Assembly: GCA_009746045.1 (NCBI GenBank) | Contig: RPFO01000264.1 | Location: 1,242,214-1,306,213 of the forward strand | DNA: 64,000 nucleotides | Reading direction: 5' to 3' | From: Mesostigma viride | Taxonomy: Eukaryota > Streptophyta > Mesostigmatophyceae > Mesostigmatales > Mesostigmataceae | Shown: in pieces, positions 53,045-62,668 of the stretch | Numbering within the stretch: the stretch's first letter is position 1 | How the letters are laid out: every line of letters starts with the position of its first letter | Position numbers and translations under genes: made by a program | Notes under the pieces: generated by a model | The model's database searches: none | Told to the model about the DNA's origin: nothing | The model's input: only the letters and a program-made list of their open reading frames with translations

Positions 53045-56000
53045 CTAAGTTGACATGAGTTTGCCACGCAGGGCAGTGAACCTGGCACGTGAAAGTGCCT
53101 TCGTCAGAAGATCAGCAAGCATGTCCTCCCCAGGACAATGCTTCATGGCGATGAGTCCCCCCTCCACCTTCTCCCGGATGAAATGGAAACGCACGTCAAT
53201 GTGCTTCGTGCGCTTGGGATGAACAGGGTCACGAGCGAGTGCCACGGCGCCTGTGTTGTCGCAGAAGACAGGCGTGGGCCCCTGAACTGGATGCCCCAGC
53301 TCCCCCAACATGTGCCTCAGTGGAAGCACTAGCTGGGTTACGCTGCTAGCAGCAATGTACTCCGCCTCGCAGGAAGACAGGGCGGTAACGTGCTGCTTGC
53401 GGCTGCACCACTCGACTGCGGCCCCCCTGAACATCACTACATTGCCAGAGACAGATCTGCGTGTCTCAGGGCAGTTCCCCCAATCGGCATCCGTCCACCC
53501 CTCCAGCCCCCCTTGGCCACCATAGCGCAGTCCCAAGTCCTTGGTGTGGACAAGGTAGCGCACCAATCGCTTGGCCAGCTCCAAGTCGCCCTCCGTGGGT
53601 GCCTGCATGCATTGGGCCAGCTGGTTGACAGCAAAAGCAATGTCTGGGCGCGTCCATGTCGCGGCGTACATGAGAGCACCAACAATCTGCTGAAAGAGTT
53701 GATGGTTTGGGGCATCACACATTCCCCCCTCGCGACGGGGACTACCAGGCACTATAGGGGTGTGCACAGGGTGAGGGGTAGAAAGCCCAAAACGGGCAGC
53801 AATAGCTTCAATGTAGGGCCGTTGGTGCATGGTAAGGGAACGAGACGCAGGGTCGATAGTAAGGGAAACACCGAGGAAAAGAGAGGGATTGTCCGACTCA
53901 GTGATTTGAAAAGTATTAGCCAAACGGCGAGACCAGGATGCCAGCCAGGAAGGGGAAGGATGAGCAGCAAGAATGTCATCGACGTGCACGAACACGAAAC
54001 CACGAGACGAAGGGTAGTAATACAGGCACGCATCAATTTGGCTTTGGATGGCGCCGTCAGAAAGAAGGTGTGCACGGAACGTTTTATGCCAATTGCGTGG
54101 CGCTTGCTTGATGCCATACAAGCTGCGGTGCAGCTTCCACACAAGCACATCGCCATTGGCATCCCGCTCTTCAAAGCCAGTAGGGGGACGCACAAAGACA
54201 TCCTCCTGTAGGGGAGCATAGAGAAAAGCGGTTCGGACATCGAGCTGCTTGACAGTAAAGCCAGACGTGACAGCTAAAGCAAGAGCAAGTCGCACGGTGG
54301 ACGCACGAACAGTGGGGGAAAAGACTTCATTAAAGTCGATACCTTCACGTTGGGCAAAACCTTTCACGACAAACCTGGCCTTGTGACGGCCGTCGGACTT
54401 GACAGCAAATACCCACCGGGAAGGGAGGACCTTGGCACCGGCGGGCAAAGTACGCGGGCTCACAAGCGAGTATACTGCATGATCACGAATGCTATTAATT
54501 TCGCTCAACATCGCAGCCCGCCACTCTGGACTGTTGTTAGCCTCAGTAAAGGAGACGGGAAGGGAAACGTCACTGCCAGTAAAATGCACTGTGTCAAAAA
54601 GATCACGAACTGACTGGTAATGCGGAAAAAAACGAGCCCATTTAGGCGACACCGTGACAGGGGGAGCATAGGTAGTAATCTCCATCGCGAGGGGTTCACG
54701 GGTGCTACCGCAAAACATCAGCTCATCAGCAGTTGCCATGGCGACATTACCAGCTGGGTTACGTCGCAGCGCAGAGATTGTACTTTGCAGTCGAGCAGCA
54801 CTTGAAGTGGCAGTGACCGGTGGACCAGCAGACAGCTCCCGTGCGTCACTTGGGGAGACGTCGTCAGTAGTTAGGACGGGCTGTGAAAAGTTTGGAGCAC
54901 CGTCGAGCGCCTCCGGAACTGGTCTAGGACTTGGGACGTTGACTGCATCAGGACTTGGTGCGTCCGCTCCCTCGTGGCGAAGCTCCTCAGGAATATCCCT
55001 TCTGGTGGCGTCCAGAAACCTCGCCTGAGACCGGGTGACCGGTCCGCTAGGTTCGGCCAGAGAATTTGGCTGAACTTCTGCTACAGCCGGAAGATCAGTT
55101 GGTGAAGTTTCCTCCAGTGCGGCAGAACTTTCCAGAAGCGGCGCAGGAGTTGGCATGGCCCCATTGCGCCAGGCCTCATTGAAGGTGACATGCAGGCGGC
55201 GAATGACATCCTTGGATTCTGGACGGTAAATGAGGTACGCCGGCGATTCCAGATCATAGCCGACGAAGATTCCAGGCAGAGCCTTGGCCTCCAGCTTGCC
55301 ACGTGGGCCCTCCACCCGATAGAAGGCAGGGCAGCCGAAAATTCGAAGATTCGAGAGATCCGCATTGCGACCGGTGAGCAGGAAGTGTGGCGTGGCACCT
55401 CCAGGATTCGAGCTAGACGGCAGGCGGTTAAGTATATAAACCGCGCAATTGAAGGCTAGTGCCCAGAATCCTTTGGGCAAACCGGCATGCGTGAGCATTG
55501 CCAGTGTCATGCCCATGGCCAGACCCCACAGCCGCTCCGCCACTCCGTTCTGCTCAGGAGTGTAGGGGCTGGAGAACTCCTGGTGCACTCGGTGTTCAGC
55601 GCAGACGGCCCGCCACGCCTGCCCAGTGAAGACTGCGTCGTTGTCGGTCCGGAGAAGAATCGAACCGTTGTAGAAGGGGCGAATTTCGCGCGCGAGCAGC
55701 TGCTGTAGGGCGTCAACAGCCTCGTCCTTGTGTCGAAGCGGAAAGCACCATCGCCAGCGGGTAGCATCGTCGGTGAAGCCGAGCATGTAGCGGGCGCCTC
55801 CAATTGCTGGCTGCATCGGCCCGAGAATGTCGCTGTGAAGCTTGGCTCGGGGAACAGTCGATCGGAGCTGTCCAGGCGAAAATGAGCGCCTCTTGATGAA
55901 GCCAGCAGGGCAGGATGGGCAGCCAGGCGATGACAGGCGCCTCGAAAAAAGGTTAGACTCCGGAATGGCGGCCAGCCTCTTGATCCGATCTTCGCCAGCA

Positions 56001-57388
56001 TGCCCAAGACGCCAGTGCCAGAGCAGGCTCGCCGGCCGCTCGATGGCCGTGGCAGCCATTGCCGCCTCGTCGCGCTCCGCAGGTAACACGTAGATGTTGT
56101 TCTGCAGCGCAATCTTGTGCGTCTCGTTGTCCAGCACCACTGTCTGCTCGGTGAGGTCGACTTTGTGGCCGTCCTTGGCGAGCTGCCCAGCTGATAGCAG
56201 TCGGGCGCTCAAGCCGGGCACGAAGAGCGCACCATTCAGGTGCACATGCTGGTTGGGCAGTTTGAGCCGAATCGTGCCCACTCCCGTCGCGCGAAGACGT
56301 CCTCCTGATCCGACGATGTTCCTAGTGGTGGGGGTGAGGGACACAAAGTCAGTGCGGCATGGGGACATGTGGCTGCTTGCAGCGGAGTCCAGAACCCAGG
56401 CAGGGGGCTTGGGGCTATACTGCGTGAGTGCAGCAGCCTCCTGCGACGGCGCCGACTCGGCGATGGTGGTGAAGACGAAGCCCTCCGGCAGCTCCGCGGC
56501 CTCCTGGGTGTTGTTGGCCACGCTTCCGCCAGGTGAGGTCTCCTTCTTGGTCGCTTGGTTGCCCCTCCTGCGCTGGTTGCCCCGCCGTCCTTGGTTCTTG
56601 CTTCGTGGCTTGAGCTGGGAGTTCTTTTGCCAGCACTGGGTCTCCGCATGCCCACTCCTGTTGCAGTAGGCGCAGTGCTTCCTCTCACCACCCTTGTTGG
56701 CAGTGTGGAAAGCTTGACCTTGGGCTGGCTCCTCCTTGGTAGCTTGAGAAGGCCGTCCTCCCAGCAGCATGTCCTCCGCCTCCAGCAGCGCAGCCTTGAC
56801 CTCCTCCAAGCTGTCCTCCTCTTTGAAGTGCGCTGAAATCAGGGCAGGGCGATATCGGTCAGGCAGGCCGCTCTTGAGGATAGCCGCAAAATCTTGGTCG
56901 CTCATGACGCCTCCCACCGCACGGTAGTCCGCCAGCAGCAGCAATCCACGTAGGATATACTGCCCCATGGTCTCCCCAGGCTTCATTTGCAGCCGGTGAA
57001 GCTGAATCCTGAGGTCCATGCGGTGACTCTTGGTGAGCTTTTGTTGCTCGTAGACCTCCCTCAGCGTCTTGTAGAGCTTGCTGCCAGATTGGTCTGGCAC
57101 GAGCGATAGGATGCGCCTCGCTTCTCCCACAAGTGCAGCTGAGATGACAAGGCCAACAGCTTGGTCAGCCTTGCGGTCCTGCCTGGTGCCCAGCAGGACG
57201 TCCTTAACCTCATAGAAGGAACAGAAACCCTCAAGAGATGTCTTGGTCTCCTCCCAGCCACGTAGGCTTGTGCCATCGAATTTCAGCACCATCTTGGAGC
57301 ACACATTCAGCATAGGAGTGTAGTCGACGTCGCTTGCCATGGAGCTTGTAGCTGGGCTGGGTTTCTTGGTGGTCTTCTTGGAGCTCAT
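53045..57388 (-). CDS. C2 Gag-Pol polyprotein (intact)
   Basis: It starts at 57388 (MSSKKTTKK), directly after the primer-binding site. Gag core is at about 30-215 (MVLKFDGTSLRGWEETK and ILKSGLPDRYRPALIS). Zinc knuckle: C239-C242-H247-C252. Protease: WVLDSAASSHM with D334; note DSA in place of DSG. Integrase: WHWRLGHAG...CPSCPAG, LHSDILGPM, LRTDNDAVF, EQNGVAERLWG. RT: QLDVRTAFLYAPL, SLYGIKQAPRNWH, FVFVHVDDILA. RNase H: WTDADWGNCPETRRS, SSCEAEYIAA, DMLADLLTKAL. 1447 residues is normal for single-ORF copia. No break was found. Confidence 0.95.
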   Translation of the reverse strand: MSSKKTTKKPSPATSSMASDVDYTPMLNVCSKMVLKFDGTSLRGWEETKTSLEGFCSFYEVKDVLLGTRQDRKADQAVGLVISAALVGEARRILSLVPDQSGSKLYKTLREVYEQQKLTKSHRMDLRIQLHRLQMKPGETMGQYILRGLLLLADYRAVGGVMSDQDFAAILKSGLPDRYRPALISAHFKEEDSLEEVKAALLEAEDMLLGGRPSQATKEEPAQGQAFHTANKGGERKHCAYCNRSGHAETQCWQKNSQLKPRSKNQGRRGNQRRRGNQATKKETSPGGSVANNTQEAAELPEGFVFTTIAESAPSQEAAALTQYSPKPPAWVLDSAASSHMSPCRTDFVSLTPTTRNIVGSGGRLRATGVGTIRLKLPNQHVHLNGALFVPGLSARLLSAGQLAKDGHKVDLTEQTVVLDNETHKIALQNNIYVLPAERDEAAMAATAIERPASLLWHWRLGHAGEDRIKRLAAIPESNLFSRRLSSPGCPSCPAGFIKRRSFSPGQLRSTVPRAKLHSDILGPMQPAIGGARYMLGFTDDATRWRWCFPLRHKDEAVDALQQLLAREIRPFYNGSILLRTDNDAVFTGQAWRAVCAEHRVHQEFSSPYTPEQNGVAERLWGLAMGMTLAMLTHAGLPKGFWALAFNCAVYILNRLPSSSNPGGATPHFLLTGRNADLSNLRIFGCPAFYRVEGPRGKLEAKALPGIFVGYDLESPAYLIYRPESKDVIRRLHVTFNEAWRNGAMPTPAPLLESSAALEETSPTDLPAVAEVQPNSLAEPSGPVTRSQARFLDATRRDIPEELRHEGADAPSPDAVNVPSPRPVPEALDGAPNFSQPVLTTDDVSPSDARELSAGPPVTATSSAARLQSTISALRRNPAGNVAMATADELMFCGSTREPLAMEITTYAPPVTVSPKWARFFPHYQSVRDLFDTVHFTGSDVSLPVSFTEANNSPEWRAAMLSEINSIRDHAVYSLVSPRTLPAGAKVLPSRWVFAVKSDGRHKARFVVKGFAQREGIDFNEVFSPTVRASTVRLALALAVTSGFTVKQLDVRTAFLYAPLQEDVFVRPPTGFEERDANGDVLVWKLHRSLYGIKQAPRNWHKTFRAHLLSDGAIQSQIDACLYYYPSSRGFVFVHVDDILAAHPSPSWLASWSRRLANTFQITESDNPSLFLGVSLTIDPASRSLTMHQRPYIEAIAARFGLSTPHPVHTPIVPGSPRREGGMCDAPNHQLFQQIVGALMYAATWTRPDIAFAVNQLAQCMQAPTEGDLELAKRLVRYLVHTKDLGLRYGGQGGLEGWTDADWGNCPETRRSVSGNVVMFRGAAVEWCSRKQHVTALSSCEAEYIAASSVTQLVLPLRHMLGELGHPVQGPTPVFCDNTGAVALARDPVHPKRTKHIDVRFHFIREKVEGGLIAMKHCPGEDMLADLLTKALSRARFTALRGKLMST

Positions 57389-57390
57389 GA

Positions 57391-57407
57391 AGATTCCTCC
57401 GATACCA
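57391..57407 (-). other. C2 primer-binding site
   Basis: Minus strand TGGTATCGGAGGAATCT begins immediately at the 5' LTR edge. It is similar to the plant initiator-Met tRNA site TGGTATCAGAGC. The same TGGTATCGGA start is used by TR2 and C1. Confidence 0.8.
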
Positions 57408-58188
57408 TGTTGGAAAGGTAGAGGAAACTAATGGGTTTTACACAATGCCTTGTGCTTGGCCTTGTTACCCTTGCACCTTGCAGGTGATGAAAGACTGAGC
57501 TTGAAGACAATGGAAGAGAGACCAGAAAAAGAGTTTTATTTCTTAGGCTGAGAGGTTAGGAAAAGAGGTACCTGGCCTTAGGAGCCAGTTTCTTTTTATA
57601 CCTTTCTAGCTAGGAAGGATGACATCAGATGCTGATGTCATCATAGAAGCTTGTAGAAACATCTAAGCATATTCCCAGCATATTCTCAGTATATTCCAGG
57701 AATATTCCTGGTATATTCCTAGAACATTCCAAGGTCATTCTAGAAAGGTTCTAATGAGCTGGCATGACAGTTGATTGCCAAATGTCCTCTGAACAATGTG
57801 CCACATCTAATGCTTAATAAAGTGACACATGGTTTCTACTTGGAATGACAAGTGTAATCCAATGAGTCTATCCACTTGTCAGTCAATGGAATGCAACACT
57901 TGTCACTATGAGCTTCCAACACATGTCAGCTCATGGAATGGACACTTGTCTACCAAAGAAGTACACCACTTGTCAAGCATGGAAGTGATGCTACTAGACC
58001 AACTCAGGTACAAGAGATCTATGGCCAAATATAGGACTATGGCACATGAACATTGATCAGCTCATTGAGAGCAATTCATCTAACTTATCAGATCTATCAA
58101 ATTCTCAGCCCTTGTGAAGTAAAACAAAGAAGAAGAAGAAAGTCAGGCTGGAATATAGTGTGGGCAGGTGGGTATATGATCCCCAACA
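57408..58188 (-). repeat. C2 5' LTR (promoter)
   Basis: 781 bp, the same motifs as the 3' LTR. It drives the gag-pol ORF that begins 20 bp downstream. Confidence 0.92.
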
Positions 58189-58193
58189 GCCTC

Positions 58194-58517
58194 GCTCACA
58201 AAGGAGCTAGCCGCACCGCTATCAACTAACACAGAGACATTCAAAAGTTCATCAGCATGCAAGAAGGGGTCTACAACAGTGTGGGGAACGGTTAAGCCAC
58301 CATTCAAAAACATAAGAGGACGGACACGTAGTGGTAGGGATGATTCAGCTCCTACAGAGGTTATAAAAACAGGCAGGCAAAAATTTTTATCTGGGGTACT
58401 ATCTAAGGACCTGTCCAGGTTACCCCCGGCTGACAGGCCTACTGTTCCCCCTCCCCCCCCGAATCCATAGGAACTAACCCCGAAGAAGACCCTGGCAAAA
58501 AAGCCACTGCTGGAGGG
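58194..58517 (-). pseudogene. G2 protease, N-terminal part
   Basis: Minus-strand frame with VVDPFLHADELLNVSVLVD and then SGAASSFVSEA: the DSGA active site of a retropepsin. It is cut at 58189 by C2; the frame resumes at 52234 with LVRRLGLVP. Confidence 0.8.
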
Positions 58518-60092
58518 TCACGAGGGAGCGAAGAGGGTGCAGGAGCCTGACTGATTATCATAGGGGAACCCTGAGGGTCCTGTCTGCACAGCATTCAGCC
58601 TACTAGGGGTAGCTGAGGGAATGCGTCCTGGAGTGGGACGAATAGGAGCACGCTGAGGGGTACGAGGAGGGCGAGCATCGGGATGAGGGGGAGCACCCGA
58701 AAGGAACTTGGGGCACTCACGTTTAAGATGACCTACTTCCTTACAATGATAGCATGTGATATGAGAGACATCCAGAGCTGAAAGGTCAGTAACGCAAATG
58801 TCTAATTCTTCTACATAGGAGTTCTCCTCCTCAGGGGTAAGGCTAATGTTATTAATACGGGAACGGGTAGGAAGAGAAGGGGTGGTGAAGAAATCTGCTA
58901 CTCGTAAGAGATGCTGGCGCACATGCTTGAGGGGTAGATCAGTAAAACGGTAGGCAGAGAACTGGCGCTTTACCTCACGTAATAAGGGTCTACTGAGGCC
59001 TTGTAGGAAACGAGCATGTACTTCTGCGCCCGACAAATCCCTAATTCGTACCATCTGTGCATCAAATTCTTTCATATATTCCCTAAACGATTTAGTACCC
59101 TGCTGCAAAGTACCAAAGGCTAATCTATCCTGCCAATCTGCATCAGGAGGAACTAAATGGTTTTCTAAACGCTTAAACAATTCTGCTACTGAGTTAGGAT
59201 AGGCATGAGAGGCCAAGGATTCACACCATGGATGAGGTTAGCAAGCTCAGGAGTAATACAGGTAGTAAGATAGTGAGGGACTAATACAGCATCAGAGAGA
59301 CGCCACCTATTATGATTTTGCCACGACTCTAGAGCTGTGTTCTGGGTAAGCAACATAATAAAAGTGAAAAACTGTTGAGGGGTAGACTTGACATCCAACT
59401 TGGGAAGGTTAGCAAAGAGGGGAAGAGCAGGGGGCTTAGGGGGATTGGAAGGGTCAGATTTACCTATAGGACCACTGTCTTCGACTGCTACATAAGAGGG
59501 ATAGAAAGAAGGAAGAGGAAAGGTTTTGGATAGGGGTCTAGAGGGGGCCACCGTTTCAGGATGGTGCCCATAGGAGAAGGGAACAGTATATTGCTCACGA
59601 AGGGAGGAGTAGGCAAAATGATCATAATTTCTGTCATCTAGAGGCATGGTGCTGAAGTCACTATTAACTTCTAACTCAGCCACACGGGTAGGGACCTGGG
59701 CAGCCTCGTAGGCCGTATCAGGGTAGGACCAAGAAGCAGGAGGATAAAATGGAACTGCACTAGGGCGACCAGAAGGGCCAACAGGGGCAGAGGTACGACC
59801 CGTGTTATAAGCAGGGATGGAAGGCACAGGGTGAGGAGGAGGTCTAGAAGCATTGTCAGAGAGTGAGGACCTAATTGAGGGTGGAGCCAAGGTTGCAGGA
59901 GGGGCAGGGGCCTGGTTCAGGGTAAAAGAGGGGTCATCACTAAATCAGACACGTTGTTCAAAGGTAGGTGGGGTACGTGAGGGACGACGGCGACCACCAG
60001 TAGTAGGAAAAGGAGGTGAGGTACGCAGATTACCTTGAGGAGTGAGATGATGCACCGTTTCCAAGGAGTCCCGTCGGTTACCACGAGTATTG

Positions 60093-60134
<42 letters not shown>

Positions 60135-60181
60135 GTATTATTGGTAGGTATAGGCGACATATCTCCACCCACTGGATCCAT
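58518..60181 (-). pseudogene. G2 Gag (one stop and one frameshift)
   Basis: It starts at 60181 (MDPVGGDMSPIPTNN), with a poly-Asn tract encoded by an ATT/AAT microsatellite (about 60092-60135). An in-frame TGA near 59944 is followed by continued open frame (DDPSFTLNQAPAPPATLAPP). The capsid region has PLFANLPKLDVKSTPQQFF and WQNHNRWRLSDAVLVP. A frameshift near 59215 joins ASHAYPNSVAELFKRLENH. It ends with the zinc knuckle CYHCKEVGHLKREC and a Pro/Arg-rich tail. Confidence 0.8.
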
Positions 60182-60303
60182 GTTTAATTAATTAAAAGGA
60201 AAAGCAATGAAAATTGTCTTCAGAAAAGGATATGAAGCTGAATTGAAGCAATGAAGGCAAAAGGAAAAACCTTGAATGTCTTAAGCAAGGAAAACAATTA
60301 AAA

Positions 60304-60698
60304 TCAATCCTTTTTAACCACAGTAATGGATAGGGAACCAAACTCTAAGGTGAGAGGAGTATCTGAGCTAGATGAGGATGCAGCCCGTCTAGGGGGAGAA
60401 GAAGGGGGGGTAGCAAAGACTAGAGATTCCACGGGAGGACGACCATGAGGAATAGAGCGTACATGTAGGCCTAAATCTGATTCACTATGGTCTATAAGGA
60501 ACTGCTGAGCTTCTTCAAAGGTCACAAATTTCTTATACCTATAACTACGTTATATATACGGTTCTGAACTATCTTCCTAGCGTCGGACCAAGAAAGGAAA
60601 ATGGCGGACCATTGAGGCGTAATCACTACGTAATATTTGGCTAAGCTATTATCGCTGGAAGAATGGGAAGGAGCAGTAAAAGCACGACGCTGGCTCAT
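60304..60698 (-). pseudogene. G2 ORF0 with RNase H1-type hybrid-binding domain (viroplasmin/Cauli_VI fold)
   Basis: It starts at 60698 (MSQRRAFTAPSHSSSD). The domain reads KYYVVITPQWSAIFLSW, then DARKIVQNRIYN, then, after a one-base shift near 60532, YKKFVTFEEAQQFL. The YYVV...SW...V...KKF.T.EEA..FL pattern is that of the small domain at the N terminus of RNase H1 and in plant pararetrovirus inclusion-body proteins, which binds RNA:DNA hybrid or dsRNA. A Ser/Pro-rich tail ends at 60304. It lies between leader and gag. I assign the fold by motif only. Confidence 0.7.
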
Positions 60699-61080
60699 GG
60701 TAACGCACCTGGTAGGTCTTGTGACGTCACGCTAGAAGTAGAAGGAGTAGGCGACTTATCTGGGTGATCTGGATCACGGAAAGCAGCACGAGGGCGGCAA
60801 TAGTCCAGCGCCCGTCCTAAAATCAGCGACCCGTCTCTCTGCGGGTGCGGCCGTCTAATAAAACAGCAGCACGAAGGAAAAGGTGTCGTCTACCACGACG
60901 CTAATCGTCTCTTTAATGCCGAACCGAACAATTATCACCTATCTACGACAGGAAGCAACCATACGCAGGAAAACAAAGCGAAGGAGCTATATAGCAAAGC
61001 GAAGGAGCTATCTATAAAAGGGTTTTTCCGCTACGAGCAGGTCTAGCATCTAGGCAGAGCGTGTCCCGAACCGGGCAGCA

Positions 61081-61377
61081 CTACTCTCCCAGCTTGACCC
61101 GCCCATTACCTGTCAAGAAAGTGTCGTCTTCGTTTTCCTGGACGCGGAAGGGTTCTTGCAAAGGCGTATGTGACAAGGGACCGTCGTCTCGTTCTCTACC
61201 TACGAAAGTTCCTCCGGAACCATTGTTACGTCCTAAACTTCTACCACCACCTCTACCTCTACCCGGCCTAACCCAACCTACATTAGTCAGGCCACCTCTA
61301 CTCAATCCCCTAGCGAAAGACGAACGAGACGGAGCTGATCTCAATGCATTCACGTATGTATTACTGTAATACGCCAT
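61081..61377 (-). CDS. Leader ORF starting inside the G2 5' LTR
   Basis: 98 codons from ATGGCG at 61377, in the 3' part of the LTR, through the primer-binding site to 61081. N-terminal MAYYSNTYVNALRS and an Arg/Gly-rich segment RPGRGRGGGRS. In G1 (10619 onward) the same frame is kept although the DNA differs: in the first 14 codons all the differences I see are at third positions. Ty1 of yeast also starts its first ORF in the LTR. The function would be RNA binding if it is real. Confidence 0.5.
   Translation of the reverse strand: MAYYSNTYVNALRSAPSRSSFARGLSRGGLTNVGWVRPGRGRGGGRSLGRNNGSGGTFVGRERDDGPLSHTPLQEPFRVQENEDDTFLTGNGRVKLGE
61205..61223 (-). other. G2 primer-binding site
   Basis: Minus strand TGGTTCCGGAGGAAC begins one base inside the 5' LTR edge. 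The sequence TTCCTCCGGAACCA on the plus strand would be the tRNA 3' end. Confidence 0.7.
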
Positions 61378-61779
61378 AAGCCATTTACACGAACCCGTTT
61401 ACTCCAGGAATAGAGGAAGGAAACACACTACACTGCCGTGACCCAAGCCTATATGTGTTAATTCATTTAACACACGCCGAGTGCCAGCACGAGGGGTAGA
61501 ACGTGCATAAATGATCACCAACGGTCCAGCATGCTCGGGCCGACCTGGCCCTCGCCTACAATTGCACAGATGCACGCTGGTCCACTTACATTCTACCCAA
61601 AGGATAAGAACCACTAGTAAAGTACGCGGCGCGACGCCCAAGGGCATCCAATGCACCACAGTACTGTCACGAGGACAACAGTGTCCCAGTACAAACTACA
61701 TACACGTAACCTATGAACGACCGAGGCAAAGGACCTAATTTACGTCCGTAACTACAACGAATTGTTACGCGACGTAACA
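61224..61779 (-). repeat. G2 5' LTR
   Basis: 556 bp, TGTTACG...CGTAACA, with about five differences from the 3' LTR. Confidence 0.9.
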
Positions 61780-61784
61780 TCCAC

Positions 61785-62164
61785 ATGCAGCTCGGTCCTG
61801 GACACCCGAGTGTCGCGTCCGGGATCTATCACGTCCGCAATTCAGATTTTGGCGTAATTCTGACGTCCGCAGCCTTGTGCGGGTTGCTATACCGCGGCCC
61901 GGTACTGACGCCGCGGATCTCAGTTGTACTTTCGCGCCAAGTCCGCTGAATTTGCTGACGGAACTTTTGTGCGGACCTGAATTTCACTGGCATTCATCAC
62001 AAGGGCAGTTTGCCGAATGCTGGTACACAGCAAGCTGGAGAGGCGCTGAGCAGCTGTGCAATTTCAGGATTTCAACGTGGGACACCAGACACAAATGCAA
62101 GGAAGCCCCAGGCGGTGCCTGGCATGGCCGACAGATTTGCCCTTGTATATTTGTGTTCGCTTGA
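61785..62164 (+). pseudogene. LINE L ORF2, continuation after G2
   Basis: The frame entering G2 at 44858 (VLYGSP) continues here in register for 127 codons to TGA at 62164 (CPCIFVFA), as expected for a true insertion site. The Ser-Asp-His motif that closes AP endonucleases is not recognisable and no RT follows within the window. Either ORF2 is truncated or this part has diverged beyond recognition by eye. Confidence 0.55.
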
Positions 62165-62668
62165 CAGAAAAAGCTTGAAGTTAAGCTTGTCGGAAATTAG
62201 ACAATGTTATGATTGGTTGATGTCAAAAGTGGTGCTAGTGGCGCCAGCCGCCAGGCTTGAGCTTTGAGCAGTATAGAAGAATGAGCAACGAACCATGGTG
62301 GTCGTTGTTCGTCCGTTTCTCTCCCTCACAACTAGTTTGTTGTCTTCATGGGGTTAAACTTCTCGAACAGCCCGGAGCAGCCCCCGTGAGTGGTTGCATG
62401 TCGTTGCCATGACGATGGTTGATAGGATTGACAGTGGTTTGATCCGGTTGGGATGTTGTTGGCATTGTGGACGAGAAACGTTCTGCTGACCCGGGAACAG
62501 TCCCGGGAAAGGGCCGGTTTGTCGTTGGCCAGTGTGCCAGTAACTGGGACATGAGCGCAGAGTCACACAGTTGATATAGATTATGACGTAAGTAAACACT
62601 GTTTCGCCACAGTGGCGTCATGGTCGGTCTGTGGTGATTTCGATGGGTCTCAAGGGTAACGCGAGACT
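62165..62668 (+). other. Spacer between LINE L ORF2 and methyltransferase
   Basis: No supported ORF. It contains short inverted repeats such as CCGGGAACAGTCCCGG near 62500. It may be the 5' untranslated region or promoter of the methyltransferase gene. Confidence 0.4.

Larger units (their letters stand above)
52240..58188 (-). mobile_element. C2: intact young Ty1/copia retrotransposon
   Basis: LTRs 52240-53016 and 57408-58188 (TGTTGG...CCAACA) differ at only a few positions. The target duplication is GCCTC (52235-52239 and 58189-58193). On the minus strand, primer-binding site TGGTATCGGAGGAATC follows the 5' LTR and AAGGGGGG precedes the 3' LTR. One uninterrupted 1447-codon gag-pol fills the interior. 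It lies in the protease gene of G2. All visible parts are in place, so it may be able to transpose. Confidence 0.95.
44860..61779 (-). mobile_element. G2: full-length Ty3/gypsy chromovirus with extra ORFs
   Basis: The LTRs (44860-45417 and 61224-61779) are about 99% alike by eye. The flanks TCCAG/TCCAC suggest a 5-bp target duplication with one change, inside LINE L ORF2, whose frame continues at 61785. On the minus strand the order is: 5' LTR, primer-binding site TGGTTCCGGAGGAAC, leader ORF, hybrid-binding-domain ORF, gag, protease (split by C2), RT-RNase H, integrase (split by a palindromic insert), chromodomain, X1, X2, polypurine tract GTGGGGGGGGAGG, 3' LTR. Several frameshifts make this copy defective. 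Confidence 0.92.
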
